Shown here: piece by piece, positions 33,951-44,490 of the stretch
Position numbering within the stretch: position 1 is the first letter of the stretch
Layout: the number at the start of each line of letters is the position of its first letter
Assembly (NCBI GenBank): GCA_036768485.1
Contig: JAVLUZ010000143.1
Coordinates: forward strand, 7,073,531 to 7,137,530
Direction: 5' to 3'
From: Mermis nigrescens
Lineage: Eukaryota > Nematoda > Enoplea > Mermithida > Mermithidae
Length of the DNA: 64,000 nt
Program-made: the position numbers and the translations under genes
Notes under the pieces: generated by a model
Told to the model about the DNA's origin: nothing
The model's database searches: none
The model's input: the letters and a program-made list of their open reading frames with translations, nothing else

Positions 33951-36900
33951 CTGGAACGATGTACGCACAATTTAATTGTAGCGGAATTAGGTAAAATTCA
34001 ATCAATAAACTCATTATATTCTTTATTTTAATCAAAATTCCACGCTGAAAAGAACGATAGAAGTATATTCTCTGTTGCTTTTTTGAAAACAATGTATTCG
34101 ATCAAGAGTGGGCTCGCCACACGTTGGCGTGGCGGGTTGGGGGTTTGCACTTCCCAGAATCCCAGAAGTTAAAAGCCGCAGATTACTGTTCGCGCCAGAA
34201 TTCTATTTTTAGTAATATTTCAGCGATTTCACCATTTTTGGCTCCAGTGCTCACTCTTAACGTTATCATTACTTAACTACCAGAAAAATAAAGACACCGA
34301 ACGACATCAGTATGATACCAAAGATCATTAACAAAAACTTGCAATAAGCTGTCGGTTAAGAAAAGCCATTGGTATTTATTTTGCTTGAAAGTTGTCAAGT
34401 CGAGACATCAAGCACTCCTATGATTTCAACCTTACCAACAAATCTGACTCCAGAGTAAAGGAAAGTAAGTGGGATAAAATTTAATGCGGAAGTTATTTCG
34501 TTAATCTCAAAACAAAAATTTCTAGGATTAATTTCATTTACCAGCAGTTGAGGTTAATGACTCTGAAAAATGCAAAAGATACTCAATCTGAAATTAAGCG
34601 CAGAAAATTTTCGTCAATGATATAATACAGTAATAAAAAGTTCAAAAAAACACTTACGTCTTTCTAAAGTCGTCGGAATTGATGTCGGTCTTTCGATCTA
34701 AGTAAAAAAGCAAGATTGGGTAAATCATATTATATTTCCGACCCTACAAAATACCAGACAGTGTACAAAAACATGATTTAACATTCAAAAGAGAAAAAGG
34801 CCTTTTTTGCAGTAATTTTTATAATAAACTAATGTCGGACAAGTATCAATACCTTTAAAGCCATAATTTATCTCAAAAAGGATTCATCTTTTTCAGATAT
34901 TCGAAACAAAGGGTTATAATGATGTGCCCCAATTACGAGATCAGCTGGGGGTATAGCTTTAAAAGCTTTGAAATCGTTTTTGAACGCCTGATATGGTGCG
35001 ATAAATACTTCTGCTTTACATCCTTCATTAAATTTTATTTTTTCTTACATTGAACCACACGTGAATGTCTAGTCATAAACGAGACATACACGTGGGGAAC
35101 GGGTTGGGGAGAGCATACATGTCAACATGGGAATTCTGGGGGTTCAAGCCCAAAAATTTGTAAAAAGTGCCTTCCTTGGGCCAAAAAAGGACGTTTCACT
35201 TCAAAGAAAAACATTTTTGGACGCTTCAGGCAATGCTACTTCTTTCTAGTACATAAAAACAATAGAAAAAATTTCGGAAAAAAATCGAGAAAATTGAACA
35301 GAATATAGTCAAAAATTTGACTTTTGAGTCAAAAATGAGCTAAAAACGCTTAAAAACCACAATTTTTAGAATTTTTACAAAAAAATCGTCAATTCTGGGG
35401 GGGGGCGTGGCCATTTTGCGGGAGTTCAGTTGTCATTCGAAGGGGGGTCGAAACCCCAGTAAGAACACATATGGTTGGGGATCTAGACCTCCCAGAATGG
35501 AAAAAGTGACATTTTCTCGGGAAAATGAGGGAAAAAGGCAGAAATGGATGAAAATTGAAAATTTCCTCTAAGGTTTTCAAAATCAACCAGAACCTGCGCA
35601 ATAACCTAGTTTTAACGCTATTTTAGCGCTTATACAACTTTTTGAGGTCATTTTGGCCCAAAAAGGCTCAATTCTTGACCCCCTCCAGACCACCTGACCA
35701 CCCAGATCGACCATGCTATGCATCTATGGTCATAACCAGGCGGACATGTTGGGGAAGAGGTTCGGGGTTAAGACCGCTCGGAAGAGCATAAGAAAAATGT
35801 TCTACGCAATAAGTCCAAGTTAAGGTTCAGAAGGAACAAAACTATCATAGTTCTCACAAAATCGCGTGAGAAATGTGATAGTTTTCTTGATTTTATAATG
35901 TGTTACCCGTGTTGGATCGCATTTCTTACATGTTTTTGAATGTTTAAATGCATTTAAGTCATCGGTTTTCAGTCTCATGCAAAGTTCATGACATTTTTGA
36001 AATTCTTAAGTTCTCAGCTACCAGAAACATATATCTTTTTTGACTTTCATTATTTCCACGATGACTAGATTTTCGATCTGGTCGTTGGTAATTCCAGGGT
36101 GCGTTACCCCTGGTAAAAAAGAGTTAAACCTACATATATATTTTATCATTATGCTCGACTTACAAGAAAAACAAGCTTTTCGCCTGCTCCATGCGTATGC
36201 GCAAATCGCCCCCATGCATATCGCACAAACTACGAGCGAAATGCATATAATAACAACGGTATTGTCCGCTGATTCCATGGTCAATATTTCAGTTGGCAAT
36301 AGGTTCGTGCGATTCGAGGCTGCAAAAATCAATCTGTTTTTTTGAATGTTCATTCAGTACTTCATGATCACAGTATGCCTAAAATAACGTTGTCCACCTT
36401 TTTACCGTTATCCGAATATTTTTCAAGTGCGAAAAATTTCAAAAAGTATGAGCTTTTGGAAATTCTTCCTCAAAACGTTGAAAGTTTGACGTAGACATCT
36501 GACACAAAGTGCGGGAAACTTAGGAAAGTTTTAGCTAATAAATGGATAAAAATAATCAAAATTATATTCCTGTCATCTAACAAAGTTAGCTTTAACGAAA
36601 TACAACACTACGTCATCAAAAGATGCGATGCGCAAGAAGCTTTTGGGATATACGCAAAAAATGAGATGAAATAGTTTAAATTATTATTTTCTTGACCAAG
36701 AACCTTTGTTAGAGCCATACATCTTTACTGAGTACTTCATGCCAAGAAAGTCGGCAAATGGCATGCACTGAGATGCTCTAATCTATGACCGAAAATAACA
36801 AAAAAAATTTAGGGCTGCTTTTCTGGCTCATTAAACATAAAAACACTCAGAACAAAAGAAGAAGAAAATAATAATAATAATAATAAAACAATTATAAAAA

Positions 36901-39900
36901 TTCAATAATAATAATCATAATAATTAATTGATAATAATAATATAATCAAAATGATAATAATAATTTTAAAAAATAGTAATAATAATATTAAAAATAATAA
37001 TAATAATAATGACAATATAATAATAACCATAACGGTAATAGTTATTCGCATAATAATAATAGCTTTATAGTGCTAATATACCATTAACCCAACGAGGAAT
37101 CTTTTTAACTTATCCCTGTTATGTCAGTATTAAAAACATTTTGAACTTATATTTGCAAATATGTATGTACATATATGTAAGAAAGTATAAAACTTTCACA
37201 AAATTACATTCTCATACCGATATAAGTTCCAACAGGGATGATATATTGCAGAGTGCCAATGCTGTTTCCCACTGACATCGTACAATAATAAGACCTTGAT
37301 ATAGAACCCAAATCACTGAAGCTTATCCAGACTTCGTAGCAGAATGGAGAATTCGTCATCTGCAACATGATGATATTTTAACTTAAAAATTTGGGTAAAT
37401 ACAAAATTTATGTTGCTTGCAAATCAGCCCATTAGGTTTAATACAATAAAAGACGTGATCAGGAATGCCTCAGTCTGGCTAATCAATGACTATGAGAGCC
37501 TTGTCAGTCATATTTTACTTTGTAAATAAAGAATGTCATTGTATTTTAGGATTTAGATTCAACGAAAGATAATCCGGCTTTAAAAATGAAAAATAATAAT
37601 CAAAATAAATTAGGCGCGAAACAGCTTCGAATAAACTTACATACGATTAAGTACTCGTCATCTTTTTTTAAATTAATGCAAACAATTGAATCAGTGACTA
37701 ATGTCTGCAGATTGAAAATACTAATGATGCGTGAAAAGAGCGACCAGTAGTGGAAATGCGATTGCTGCAAAGAGACTCGATTATCGTGATAAAAATCTAT
37801 AAAACAAAAAACAAATAATTCTGATTTTCTATCTATAAAAACAAAACGTTTAAATCAGCAGATCAAAGTAGAACATGTTGCTACCGAATAGTAATACACC
37901 ACTTCTGCTGAATTCAAAGCAATGGCGGATCTACGATTTTCGTAAGGAGGGCGGGCGCAGACTTTTTCCGAAACAGTAAAAAAATAGGTCTAAAAACTCG
38001 CTATTCACGTGCAGAGTAGCGTCTTTTCGTCGTTTTATATTGTATATTTTTAGTCAAAATAATTTCTGGTGCGAAAATTTCACAATTTTAAGCAATTTTG
38101 TGTAAAAAGTGCTCAAATTTCTTTAAATTTAGCTTAAACTTTCGCGCGGGGCCCGGGTGTCGAAAAATTGGTGCAATTTCAACAGAGACTTTTAGAGACA
38201 TGAATTATTTTGTTATTTCCTGTTTTGGTGCCTTTGAAGCAAAGCCTACTGAAGCGTTCAACGCGAAACGCGAAAATTTTTTAGAGTTTATGATAAAAGA
38301 ATGGAAAAAACTACGAATTAGCAACCAGGCCGTAAAAAAGTGAATAAATGTTATAAATAGGTATTAAGCGGCACGAAGCGTCAAAAAAATTTGAGAAGTG
38401 ACGGGGATCTGGCCAAAAATCATTGCCAAGTACATATTCATCCTTTATCTCGTCAAATATTTTTGGCCAAGGGGAGCGGCCGTCCTCCCACCCCTTAAAT
38501 CCCATCTAAATTCTGATTAATCAACATTTCAGTTGAACATTATGCAACTAAAATCGACTTAAAAATTACGAATGAAAGCATTTAAGCTGATCATTTGAAT
38601 GAGCGCAATTATGAAAGTGCCTTTGTTAAATCAGGGTTCCTGTCATAACCAGACATGCACGTGGGGAGTCCAGAATCCCAGAATGGAAAAATAAAAGATT
38701 TTCTGAGGAAAACGAGACAAAATGAAGGCTAAAAATTTATTAAAAGCAAACAACTTTTTAAAAAGTGCTTGAAATTGACCAGGAAATATGGATTAATACA
38801 GTTTTTGTACACTATTTTAGCATTTATACCCGTTTTTGAGACCATTTTAGCTAAAAAACGCTCTCTGGCTGACCCGCAGACCGGTCGACCACACAGAATG
38901 TGCAGCTATGGTCTTGACTGACTGACTGATAAAATACAGCTTACCACACTGAGACACTGTCGAAAAATAGAACAAATTTCTTTTTTACCTGACTTATTTG
39001 TTGAAAGCTAACTCCGCCCACGCTATCGTACATTGATATGCGATCGTTTCCGCATATCAGAAAAGTTTCGGAGGGCATAGGTCTAGGGTTGGCACACACT
39101 GGTTCATAAATGATCGCTGGAGATGATTCAGAAGACCTTTCTAATCGAGCTGTTTGTTCACTCCTGATAGGTGCACCTGTTAATTGTTATGACTACTTGT
39201 ACAGATTTCTTTCTATAACTAGTTAATTATAAGTCAGGTATGGTTCAAACTTTAAAATTTAAAAAAATAGACGAGTAAACTCAAAATACACGATTAAACC
39301 GAGAAAGAATAATTAACATTCATTTATATACTAACAAGCGATTTTACATAAAATATATGGGATGTGATATAGTTAATTAAGAACCATGCTCTACGAAATT
39401 AGAGCTTACAAAATTAATTCAATTAATTAATAAATCATACCTAATTATAAAATAAAATACGTCCAAACTTTGAATAGTATGATTAATAATTTATTGATCA
39501 GTGCGTAGCCAAAAACGCTGCAGGTGGACAATAGTCAGACAAGGTGATAACATTTTATCAGAAAATGTGTTAAAAATCAAAACTGAAGCTAACCAAGAAC
39601 GTAATAAAACTCTTAAAGGCACGCAATAGGAACACCCATAAGATATCTATATAGTGGTGCTAATCAGGGGTGGATTTAAGGGGGCGGCCGCTCCTCATCC
39701 CATTGGCCAAAAATATTTGGCGAGATAAAGAATGAATATGCAATTTGCAATGATTTTTGGCCGTCAGTGACCATAATTTGTCAAATTTTTTCGCTACGCG
39801 CCGGATGATACCTATTAATGATATTTATTTACTTTCTTGGCGACCTGGAAGCCATTTTCTGTTCATGTAGGTTTCAAAACAATTTTAACAGCAGAAACAG

Positions 39901-42900
39901 CTATTTTTGCATAGTTTTCCTCTATTTTCAATTACAAATTTCTGTTTCGCATCAAATGCTATAAATAAATGAAATCAAGCGGTAAATCATGCTTCTAGAC
40001 GTCTATACGCCTTAATTTCACAAATTTTCCGGCGGTTCGCGCCAGATTTTTGTTAAAGTCAAAGAAATTTGATGATTTTTTTCGCACAAAATTGTCGAAA
40101 ACTTTAAAATTTTAAGAAAAAATATTGCGTCAAAAGTGATTTTATGTAAAAGTATACAATGAAAAACACCGAAAAAACGTTATTTCGCGCGTTAAGGGCC
40201 AATTTTTGACTGTTTTTCGAAAAGTTGGGATACTGCCCCCCCCCCCTTAGGAAGATCCTAGATCCTCCACTGGTGCTAATATGTTGATTTTTATTTTATA
40301 TCAAGTTATGGCTGGTTTTCCTAGCCATTAAACTTACGCTTAAGTGGTAGTTTGTGTAATAAAGACATTTAAAAAGGCCAGTATCAACAAATTCCTGCTA
40401 AAAAATACCTGAAACGTTTAAATGAACTGCGTGATGAGGTATGGTATTCGATCCTACATCACAAACAGTATCGTTTTTCGCGATTTCAATGCATGCCGAA
40501 CACCAGTATGTCCCTGTATGATTGAAACTGGTAACGTCAATCAGGCATGAACTATTTGAACGCTGCAATATTGAAAAAAATTAGATAAAAATACGTTATA
40601 ACTTTTCAAAAGATGCAAATTTTTATATATCTTCAGTTTTACATCATACAGCCGAAAGCAAGCGTTCTAAAAAACAATAATTTAATATTTTGCATAGTTT
40701 TATCGAAGAAGCTCAATTTTTTCTTATAAAATTGTGTGGCCTGATTTTTTCGCACTGCGATTTACGACCCAATGTTCACAGGGAAGTTTAGGGCACGAAT
40801 CTAGACTTTTAGTTCAATTAAAGGTTAATAAAAGATTAGTAAAATCAGTTCCGTAGAAGAGAGCAATTGACGAGAAAATGTCAAAATCAGTAATGACTTA
40901 GTATTGACATGCAGCGTTACCAGTAAGAAAAAATAATTGTGCAAATCTGAATTTATTTTCTTTGTTGTAATTTTGGCGACATAGAACTTCGTTTTCTGAA
41001 TACATAAGTTTTGATGTTGAATGCAAGTTTATAGATCGCTTTACTAATCACACTAAATTGCACTTTCAGTAAAAGTAATTTATTGCCAAAAAAGTTAAAT
41101 CAAAATTATCAAAGAAACACTCTGGTATTAATTATAAATTTTAACACACAATTTTCTGCACAGAGGCGTACCAATAAGTTGTTCGGCTGAGAAATCTTTA
41201 GTTTTGACCGATTTGTATAAGTAAACAAATTAGCCATCGCAAAAACTTTACATTTAGTGAAGCGGCTTCATTTACTTGATAATTCATTCCGCCCATTTCA
41301 AGACGGTCCGTATGATATTGTATCCCCGAGTGACTGCAAGACAGTCTGGTAATTGAACCTGTGATATTCTCGAAAAACCAATCGATTGAAGCTGCTGGCC
41401 AGGCCCCAAATGAACATTCAAAACGAATATTCGAACCCATCGCAACATTGTTCTTGTAGGTATCTCGGATATTTTGAAAATTATTTTCAATCATGAACGG
41501 GATAACTGAAAAAAATCTAAATAAATAATCATGAAATACAGTTGTAGACACATTAGCGTGGAAGGGGTTTGGGGGTTTATACCCCCAGAATCAGTAGACC
41601 CTCAAAATAGATAACCCCCAGAATTGAATATTTGGCATATTTTTTGGGATTTTTTGACGAATTTGACACACAGAATTTGGCTGCTGTCCATGTACGGTTG
41701 TAGCGCGTTTTATTTGTGCATAATAAAACGATAAAATTTTTAAAAAGGGATCTCTTTAAAGACTGCGATATTCTAGCTCAAGAGAGTATGTCATTAATAG
41801 AATTAAACTTCTAACAGTACTCTTATTTTGGAATCACAGCATGTGAAGCAATTAACTTGTAGCCAAATTTTAATTTTAAAAATTGTTTCCTCGAAACTGA
41901 ATACAATACGTCAAAAATAAATATGACAAAAAGCAGCACAAGTCAAAGTCAGTCAAAAAGTTTATAACGCTAAATCAATTTAGCATGAAAAAATTTGAAT
42001 CGTATAAATACACTCAACATAATGATAAATTATTCCGATTTTCTGGTTTCTCGTGAAGAAATATATGCGGGTAAAATTAGTAGAATGAAGAGCATTTCTC
42101 CTGTTGGGCGAAAAAGATTCAGCTTTATTCTGTAACTCTTTTTCACCTACTGTAACCTCAGTTCTTGCATTCATCTGCTCTAGATTTATCGATAATGAAG
42201 AATTTTCAGGAAACAGTGGCATGAGATTTTGATAAAGGAAAAAAGAAACAGTAATATTTGGAGCGAGATACATGAAAAACTGGCTCAAAAATGATTTTAC
42301 GTTATTCGACACTGTTCGAAGCCACAGTGCGGGAGAAAATTAGTTTCTGAAAGGAATTATTTTTAACATTGATCTCCGATATCAATAATATATATACTTT
42401 TAAAAAATCTAAGCAACTGTAAACGATTGCTGATTAGAATTTAAAAAAACAAAATTTCAATGTATCGAATACGGGATCAAAAAAGAAATATTTTTTATAC
42501 TTGAAACCTTAAATGGGAAAGTAGAGGCGGCCAGAGAGGGTGAAATTTAGGAATGGTCGTACAGTAAATTATGATCTGTTTTTTGTACAAGATCACTTTG
42601 CACATGTACGAAGACGGTCTCCAGAAGCGAGTTTACATCCTGTACATGTAAGTCTTAGGATACTATAATATGGTACAGTAGTATCATATGTGCGGTAAAC
42701 TGGGTTTCTTGACCCTTATAAGTGAAGTTTAGCCATGTTTATGGGTTTTAGCGATGAAAAATACAAAAATTTATTGATGCGGCGCTTCGGAAAATTTCGA
42801 TATTCTTACCCAGATACTGGTATAATTTCTTCCTTTTTTAAAGTGAGCTCAAAAATTGTTTTAAATCACCTCCATGTTCTCAGAGTCGCCTGTGACAGTA

Positions 42901-44490
42901 CCTGGCTTTTCAAAGCCTTAGATAGTAGTAATAATCTCTTCTCGCTCCCCCAATGCCCATGAGTGCTCGAAACTAAATAGAAATTAGCATAGAAAAAGCA
43001 TCCATACTGCGATTTAAAAAATCGCTTACCCGCTTTTTCGATCAAAACCTGCGGCGATGTTTTGGGCTCCAGACGTCCATTGTGCGCCTGACACCGCAGA
43101 AATTTGTCGACGAAATCGCGGGTGACGGCGAAATATCGAGACGACGATCCGTCCAACTTCGTCGATCCCTCCCACCATTCGAATCGATCGGCCGGCGGAA
43201 ATGCCGGCGCGTCGCATTGAACGGTCATCTGATCGCCGGACATAAAAAGCCTTTCAATTCCCTTTTCCCGGTCCACCAACGGCGCGCTGTCCGAGTAGGC
43301 GATCGAAATGCGCGGCACGTCCATGAAAAGGACGCGGATGTCGACCGACACGGCGACGTCTGGTTTCGAATCCGGATCGGACGCCGTCGAAGCGCCGAAA
43401 CCGCGGCACAGCAATCGCTTGTCGTGCCATTTTTTCGGGTCGTCGACCCAAATTTGGGTGAGTTTGATGGCGGCGTATCCAGTCCTTTGGCCATAGTTGG
43501 CGGTTTTTTGCCGTAATTGCGATCGCTGCTCGGCGCTACAATCCGGCTCGCAATCGAATTCCAGACGCTCGATCGGCGACGTCAGATCGGCGACGCAATA
43601 AACGTCCGGGGCGTAGAAGCCGACCGGCCAGGTCAAGTTGCGCGCGTGCTGCGCCGATTGAGCGGGCAAGAGGTCGGTCGAGATCTTGATCAACGTCGTG
43701 GCGTCTTCGGCGGCAATTACTTGATCGGAAATGCTTACCGAGTCCGGTTTTGCTTTACAGGAAAAATAAACACTAAAGGCTATTGAGATTTAGAGCACCT
43801 TGTTGCGCAAATTGTTTTTATCCTTTTTAACATTAACAGCACCTTGTCTCTTGGAATTTTTCTTCTTTTTATTTCAAGGGAGTCTAGACCATAGATGCAT
43901 AGCATGAGTTATGGAGCTAAAATGACCTGAAAAAACTAATATAAATGCTAAAACAGCGTTAAAACTATGTTAGACATAGTCCCTAGTCAAATTCAAATTC
44001 AAGTATTTTTGCCGAAAATTTTCGATTTTAACCCATTTATGACCTTCATTTTGCCCCATTCTTCCCAGAAAATTTCTCCTTTTCCAGCCGTCCCTGAATC
44101 ATTTTGGATTTACCTACGCGATGATCAATTTTCAAATCATTCAGGAATCTTGAAGATTGTTTTTTTTGTCTATTGCCAAAACGGACTTTTTGACACAGAA
44201 TAAATTAAAGGAACGCAATTCGACGAGACAGATAATAAAATGCATCGAAAATTGGCAACAGTGCCTTCAAAAATCAATTTGACATTTTTGCGCCTCAATT
44301 TTAAAGAGTCATTCAATTTTGAATAGAAAAAATCTGAATTAATCTAAACCGCAATTACAGTCATTTTCAGATCTTCGAACTTATCAATTCTCTATTATTC
44401 ACAATAGTCCTCTGTTACATAAGAATACTGACCGGTAATAATCCAACCAAAAGCTAGCAATGTAATTACGGTAGCCTGACAGGTCTTCAT
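33788..44490 (-). CDS. Immunoglobulin-superfamily type I membrane protein, 666 residues, complete
   Basis: Ten exons on the minus strand: 44490-44433, 43779-43030, 41505-41276, 40562-40409, 39176-38989, 37764-37645, 37359-37218, 36319-36164, 34697-34658, 33950-33788. They sum to 2001 bases, every junction agrees in phase and the last ends in a stop. The protein has a signal peptide (about 1-20). Ig-like regions lie at about 25-155, 165-262 (Cys208, Trp221, Cys249), 275-395 (Cys300, Trp312, HTGTYWC with Cys367) and 425-540 (Cys439, SYYC with Cys526). One transmembrane helix (569-591) is followed by a 75-residue polar tail. The architecture suggests a cell-surface receptor or adhesion molecule. 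No catalytic domain or recognised tail motif is seen, and I do not recognise an orthologue. Confidence 0.85.
34105..34240 (+). repeat. R3 repeat fragment
   Basis: CGCCACACGTTGGCGTGGCG start, GGGTTTGCACTTCCCAGAAT, then AGCCGCAGATTACTG. The TGCTGCCCATG end is missing. Confidence 0.6.
34658..34697 (-). CDS. Ig gene exon 9: 40-bp micro-exon of the tail
   Basis: ATTTACTTAG acceptor in phase 1 and AAGAC|GTAAGT donor in phase 2. It encodes YRKTDINSDDFRK. It is accepted because both phases fit its neighbours and both splice sites are strong. Confidence 0.7.
35095..35470 (+). repeat. R7 repeat copy
   Basis: ACGTGGGGAACGGG start, AAAGTGCCTTCCTTGGGCC, AATGAGCTAAAAACGCTTAA, then GGGTCGAAACCCCAGTAAGA. 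It is followed at once by R1. Confidence 0.7.
35465..35745 (+). repeat. R1 repeat copy
   Basis: GATCTAGACCTCCCAGAATGG start, full R1 order, and end GACCATGCTATGCATCTATG. It directly follows an R7 copy (35095-35470) in the last-but-two intron of the Ig gene. Confidence 0.8.
35836..35884. repeat. Hairpin-forming palindrome
   Basis: AAAACTATCATAGTTCTCAC and GTGAGAAATGTGATAGTTTT are 20-base arms with three mismatches around an 8-base loop. It lies in an Ig-gene intron. Confidence 0.7.
36164..36319 (-). CDS. Ig gene exon 8: transmembrane helix
   Basis: GATTTTTGCAG acceptor and TTTTCTT|GTAAGT donor, both phase 1. A short stalk leads into a Val/Ile/Cys-rich helix (VVIICISLVVCAICMGAI) and the basic SRRK stop-transfer. 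Confidence 0.85.
36865..37065. repeat. AAT/ATA microsatellite
   Basis: Long interrupted runs of AATAATAAT in the Ig-gene intron between exons 7 and 8. Confidence 0.9.
37218..37359 (-). CDS. Ig gene exon 7: end of Ig domain 4
   Basis: ATGTTGCAG acceptor in phase 0. It encodes SFSDLGSISRSYYCTMSVGN, the closing cysteine of an Ig domain. The donor ATATCG|GTATGA is in phase 1. Confidence 0.8.
37645..37764 (-). CDS. Ig gene exon 6: middle of Ig domain 4
   Basis: TCTCTTTGCAG acceptor and TTAATC|GTATGT donor, both phase 0, 40 codons (QSHFHYWSLFSRIISIFNLQ ...). An alternative acceptor 32 bases upstream breaks the phase. Confidence 0.7.
37920..38510. mobile_element. R4 hAT-type MITE, about 590 bp
   Basis: It begins CAATGGCGGATCTACG and has the same body and order as the copy at 20355, ending GGGGAGCGGCCGTCC ... 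TTAAATCCCATCT. No target duplication was recovered. It lies in an Ig-gene intron. Confidence 0.6.
38645..38925 (+). repeat. R1 repeat copy in Ig-gene intron
   Basis: Starts ACCAGACATGCACGTGGGGA and CCCAGAATGGAAAAATAAAAG; contains TTGACCAGGAAAT and GACCATTTTAGC; ends GCAGCTATGGTC. It sits 65 bp before exon 5. Confidence 0.8.
38989..39176 (-). CDS. Ig gene exon 5: linker and start of Ig domain 4
   Basis: CAATTAACAG acceptor in phase 1. It encodes a Ser/Glu-rich linker and then YEPVCANPRPMPSETFLICG. The donor AGTCAG|GTAAAA is in phase 0. Confidence 0.75.
39665..40272. mobile_element. R4 hAT-type MITE, 608 bp, inverse orientation, perfect target duplication
   Basis: It runs from CAGGGGTGGATTTAAGG to CCTAGATCCTCCACTG. 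The 8-bp duplication GTGCTAAT is perfect at 39657-39664 and 40273-40280. It lies in the Ig-gene intron between exons 4 and 5. The duplication length and CAG...CTG ends indicate hAT. Confidence 0.85.
40409..40562 (-). CDS. Ig gene exon 4: second half of Ig domain 3
   Basis: CAATATTGCAG acceptor in phase 0. It encodes SFNHTGTYWCSACIEIAKND, the canonical G-x-Y-x-C end of an Ig domain. The donor TTTCAG|GTATTT is in phase 1. Confidence 0.85.
41276..41505 (-). CDS. Ig gene exon 3: first half of Ig domain 3
   Basis: ATTTTTTCAG acceptor in phase 1, then GSNIRFECSFGAWPAASIDW, the first cysteine and tryptophan of an Ig fold. The donor TATCAA|GTAAAT is in phase 0. A second phase-0 donor at AAT|GTAAAG (exon end 41252) would add eight residues. 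Confidence 0.8.
41560..41705 (+). repeat. R3 repeat copy in Ig-gene intron 2
   Basis: GTTTGGGGGTTTATACCCCC, AATAGATAACCCCCAGAATT, then AGAATTTGGCTGCTGTCCAT. It starts about 60 bp before the acceptor of exon 3 on the minus strand. Confidence 0.75.
42570..42850 (+). repeat. R6 repeat, copy 2
   Basis: TTTTTTGTACAAGATCAC, ACGAAGACGGTCTCCAGAAG, and TACTATAATATGGTACAGTA match copy 1. It lies in Ig-gene intron 2. Confidence 0.6.
43030..43779 (-). CDS. Ig gene exon 2: first two Ig-like domains, GC-rich
   Basis: Acceptor CTCAATAG|CC and donor AAAGCGG|GTAAGC, phase 1 at both ends, 250 codons. It carries PVGFYAPDVYCVADL, the first Ig-like region, and then GDQMTVQCDAPAFPPADRFE plus FLRCQAHN, a clear second Ig domain. 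It is strikingly richer in G and C than the other exons and favours C/G third positions. Antisense open frames here are by-products of this composition. Confidence 0.85.
43885..44095 (-). repeat. R1 repeat copy in Ig-gene intron 1
   Basis: Reverse orientation: TCTAGACCATAGATGCATAGCATG, AAAATGACCTGAAAA, then CATTTTGCCCCATTCTTCCCAG. The right end is diverged. Confidence 0.7.
44433..44490 (-). CDS. Ig gene exon 1: start codon and signal peptide
   Basis: The ATG at 44490 opens MKTCQATVITLLAFGWIIT, a typical signal peptide. The donor ACCG|GTCAGT is in phase 1. No earlier in-frame start is needed. Confidence 0.8.

Noticed and set aside
43082..43786. Plus-strand open frames of up to 144 codons
   Set aside because: Antisense shadows of the GC-rich Ig exon on the minus strand, which has Ig motifs and matching splice phases.
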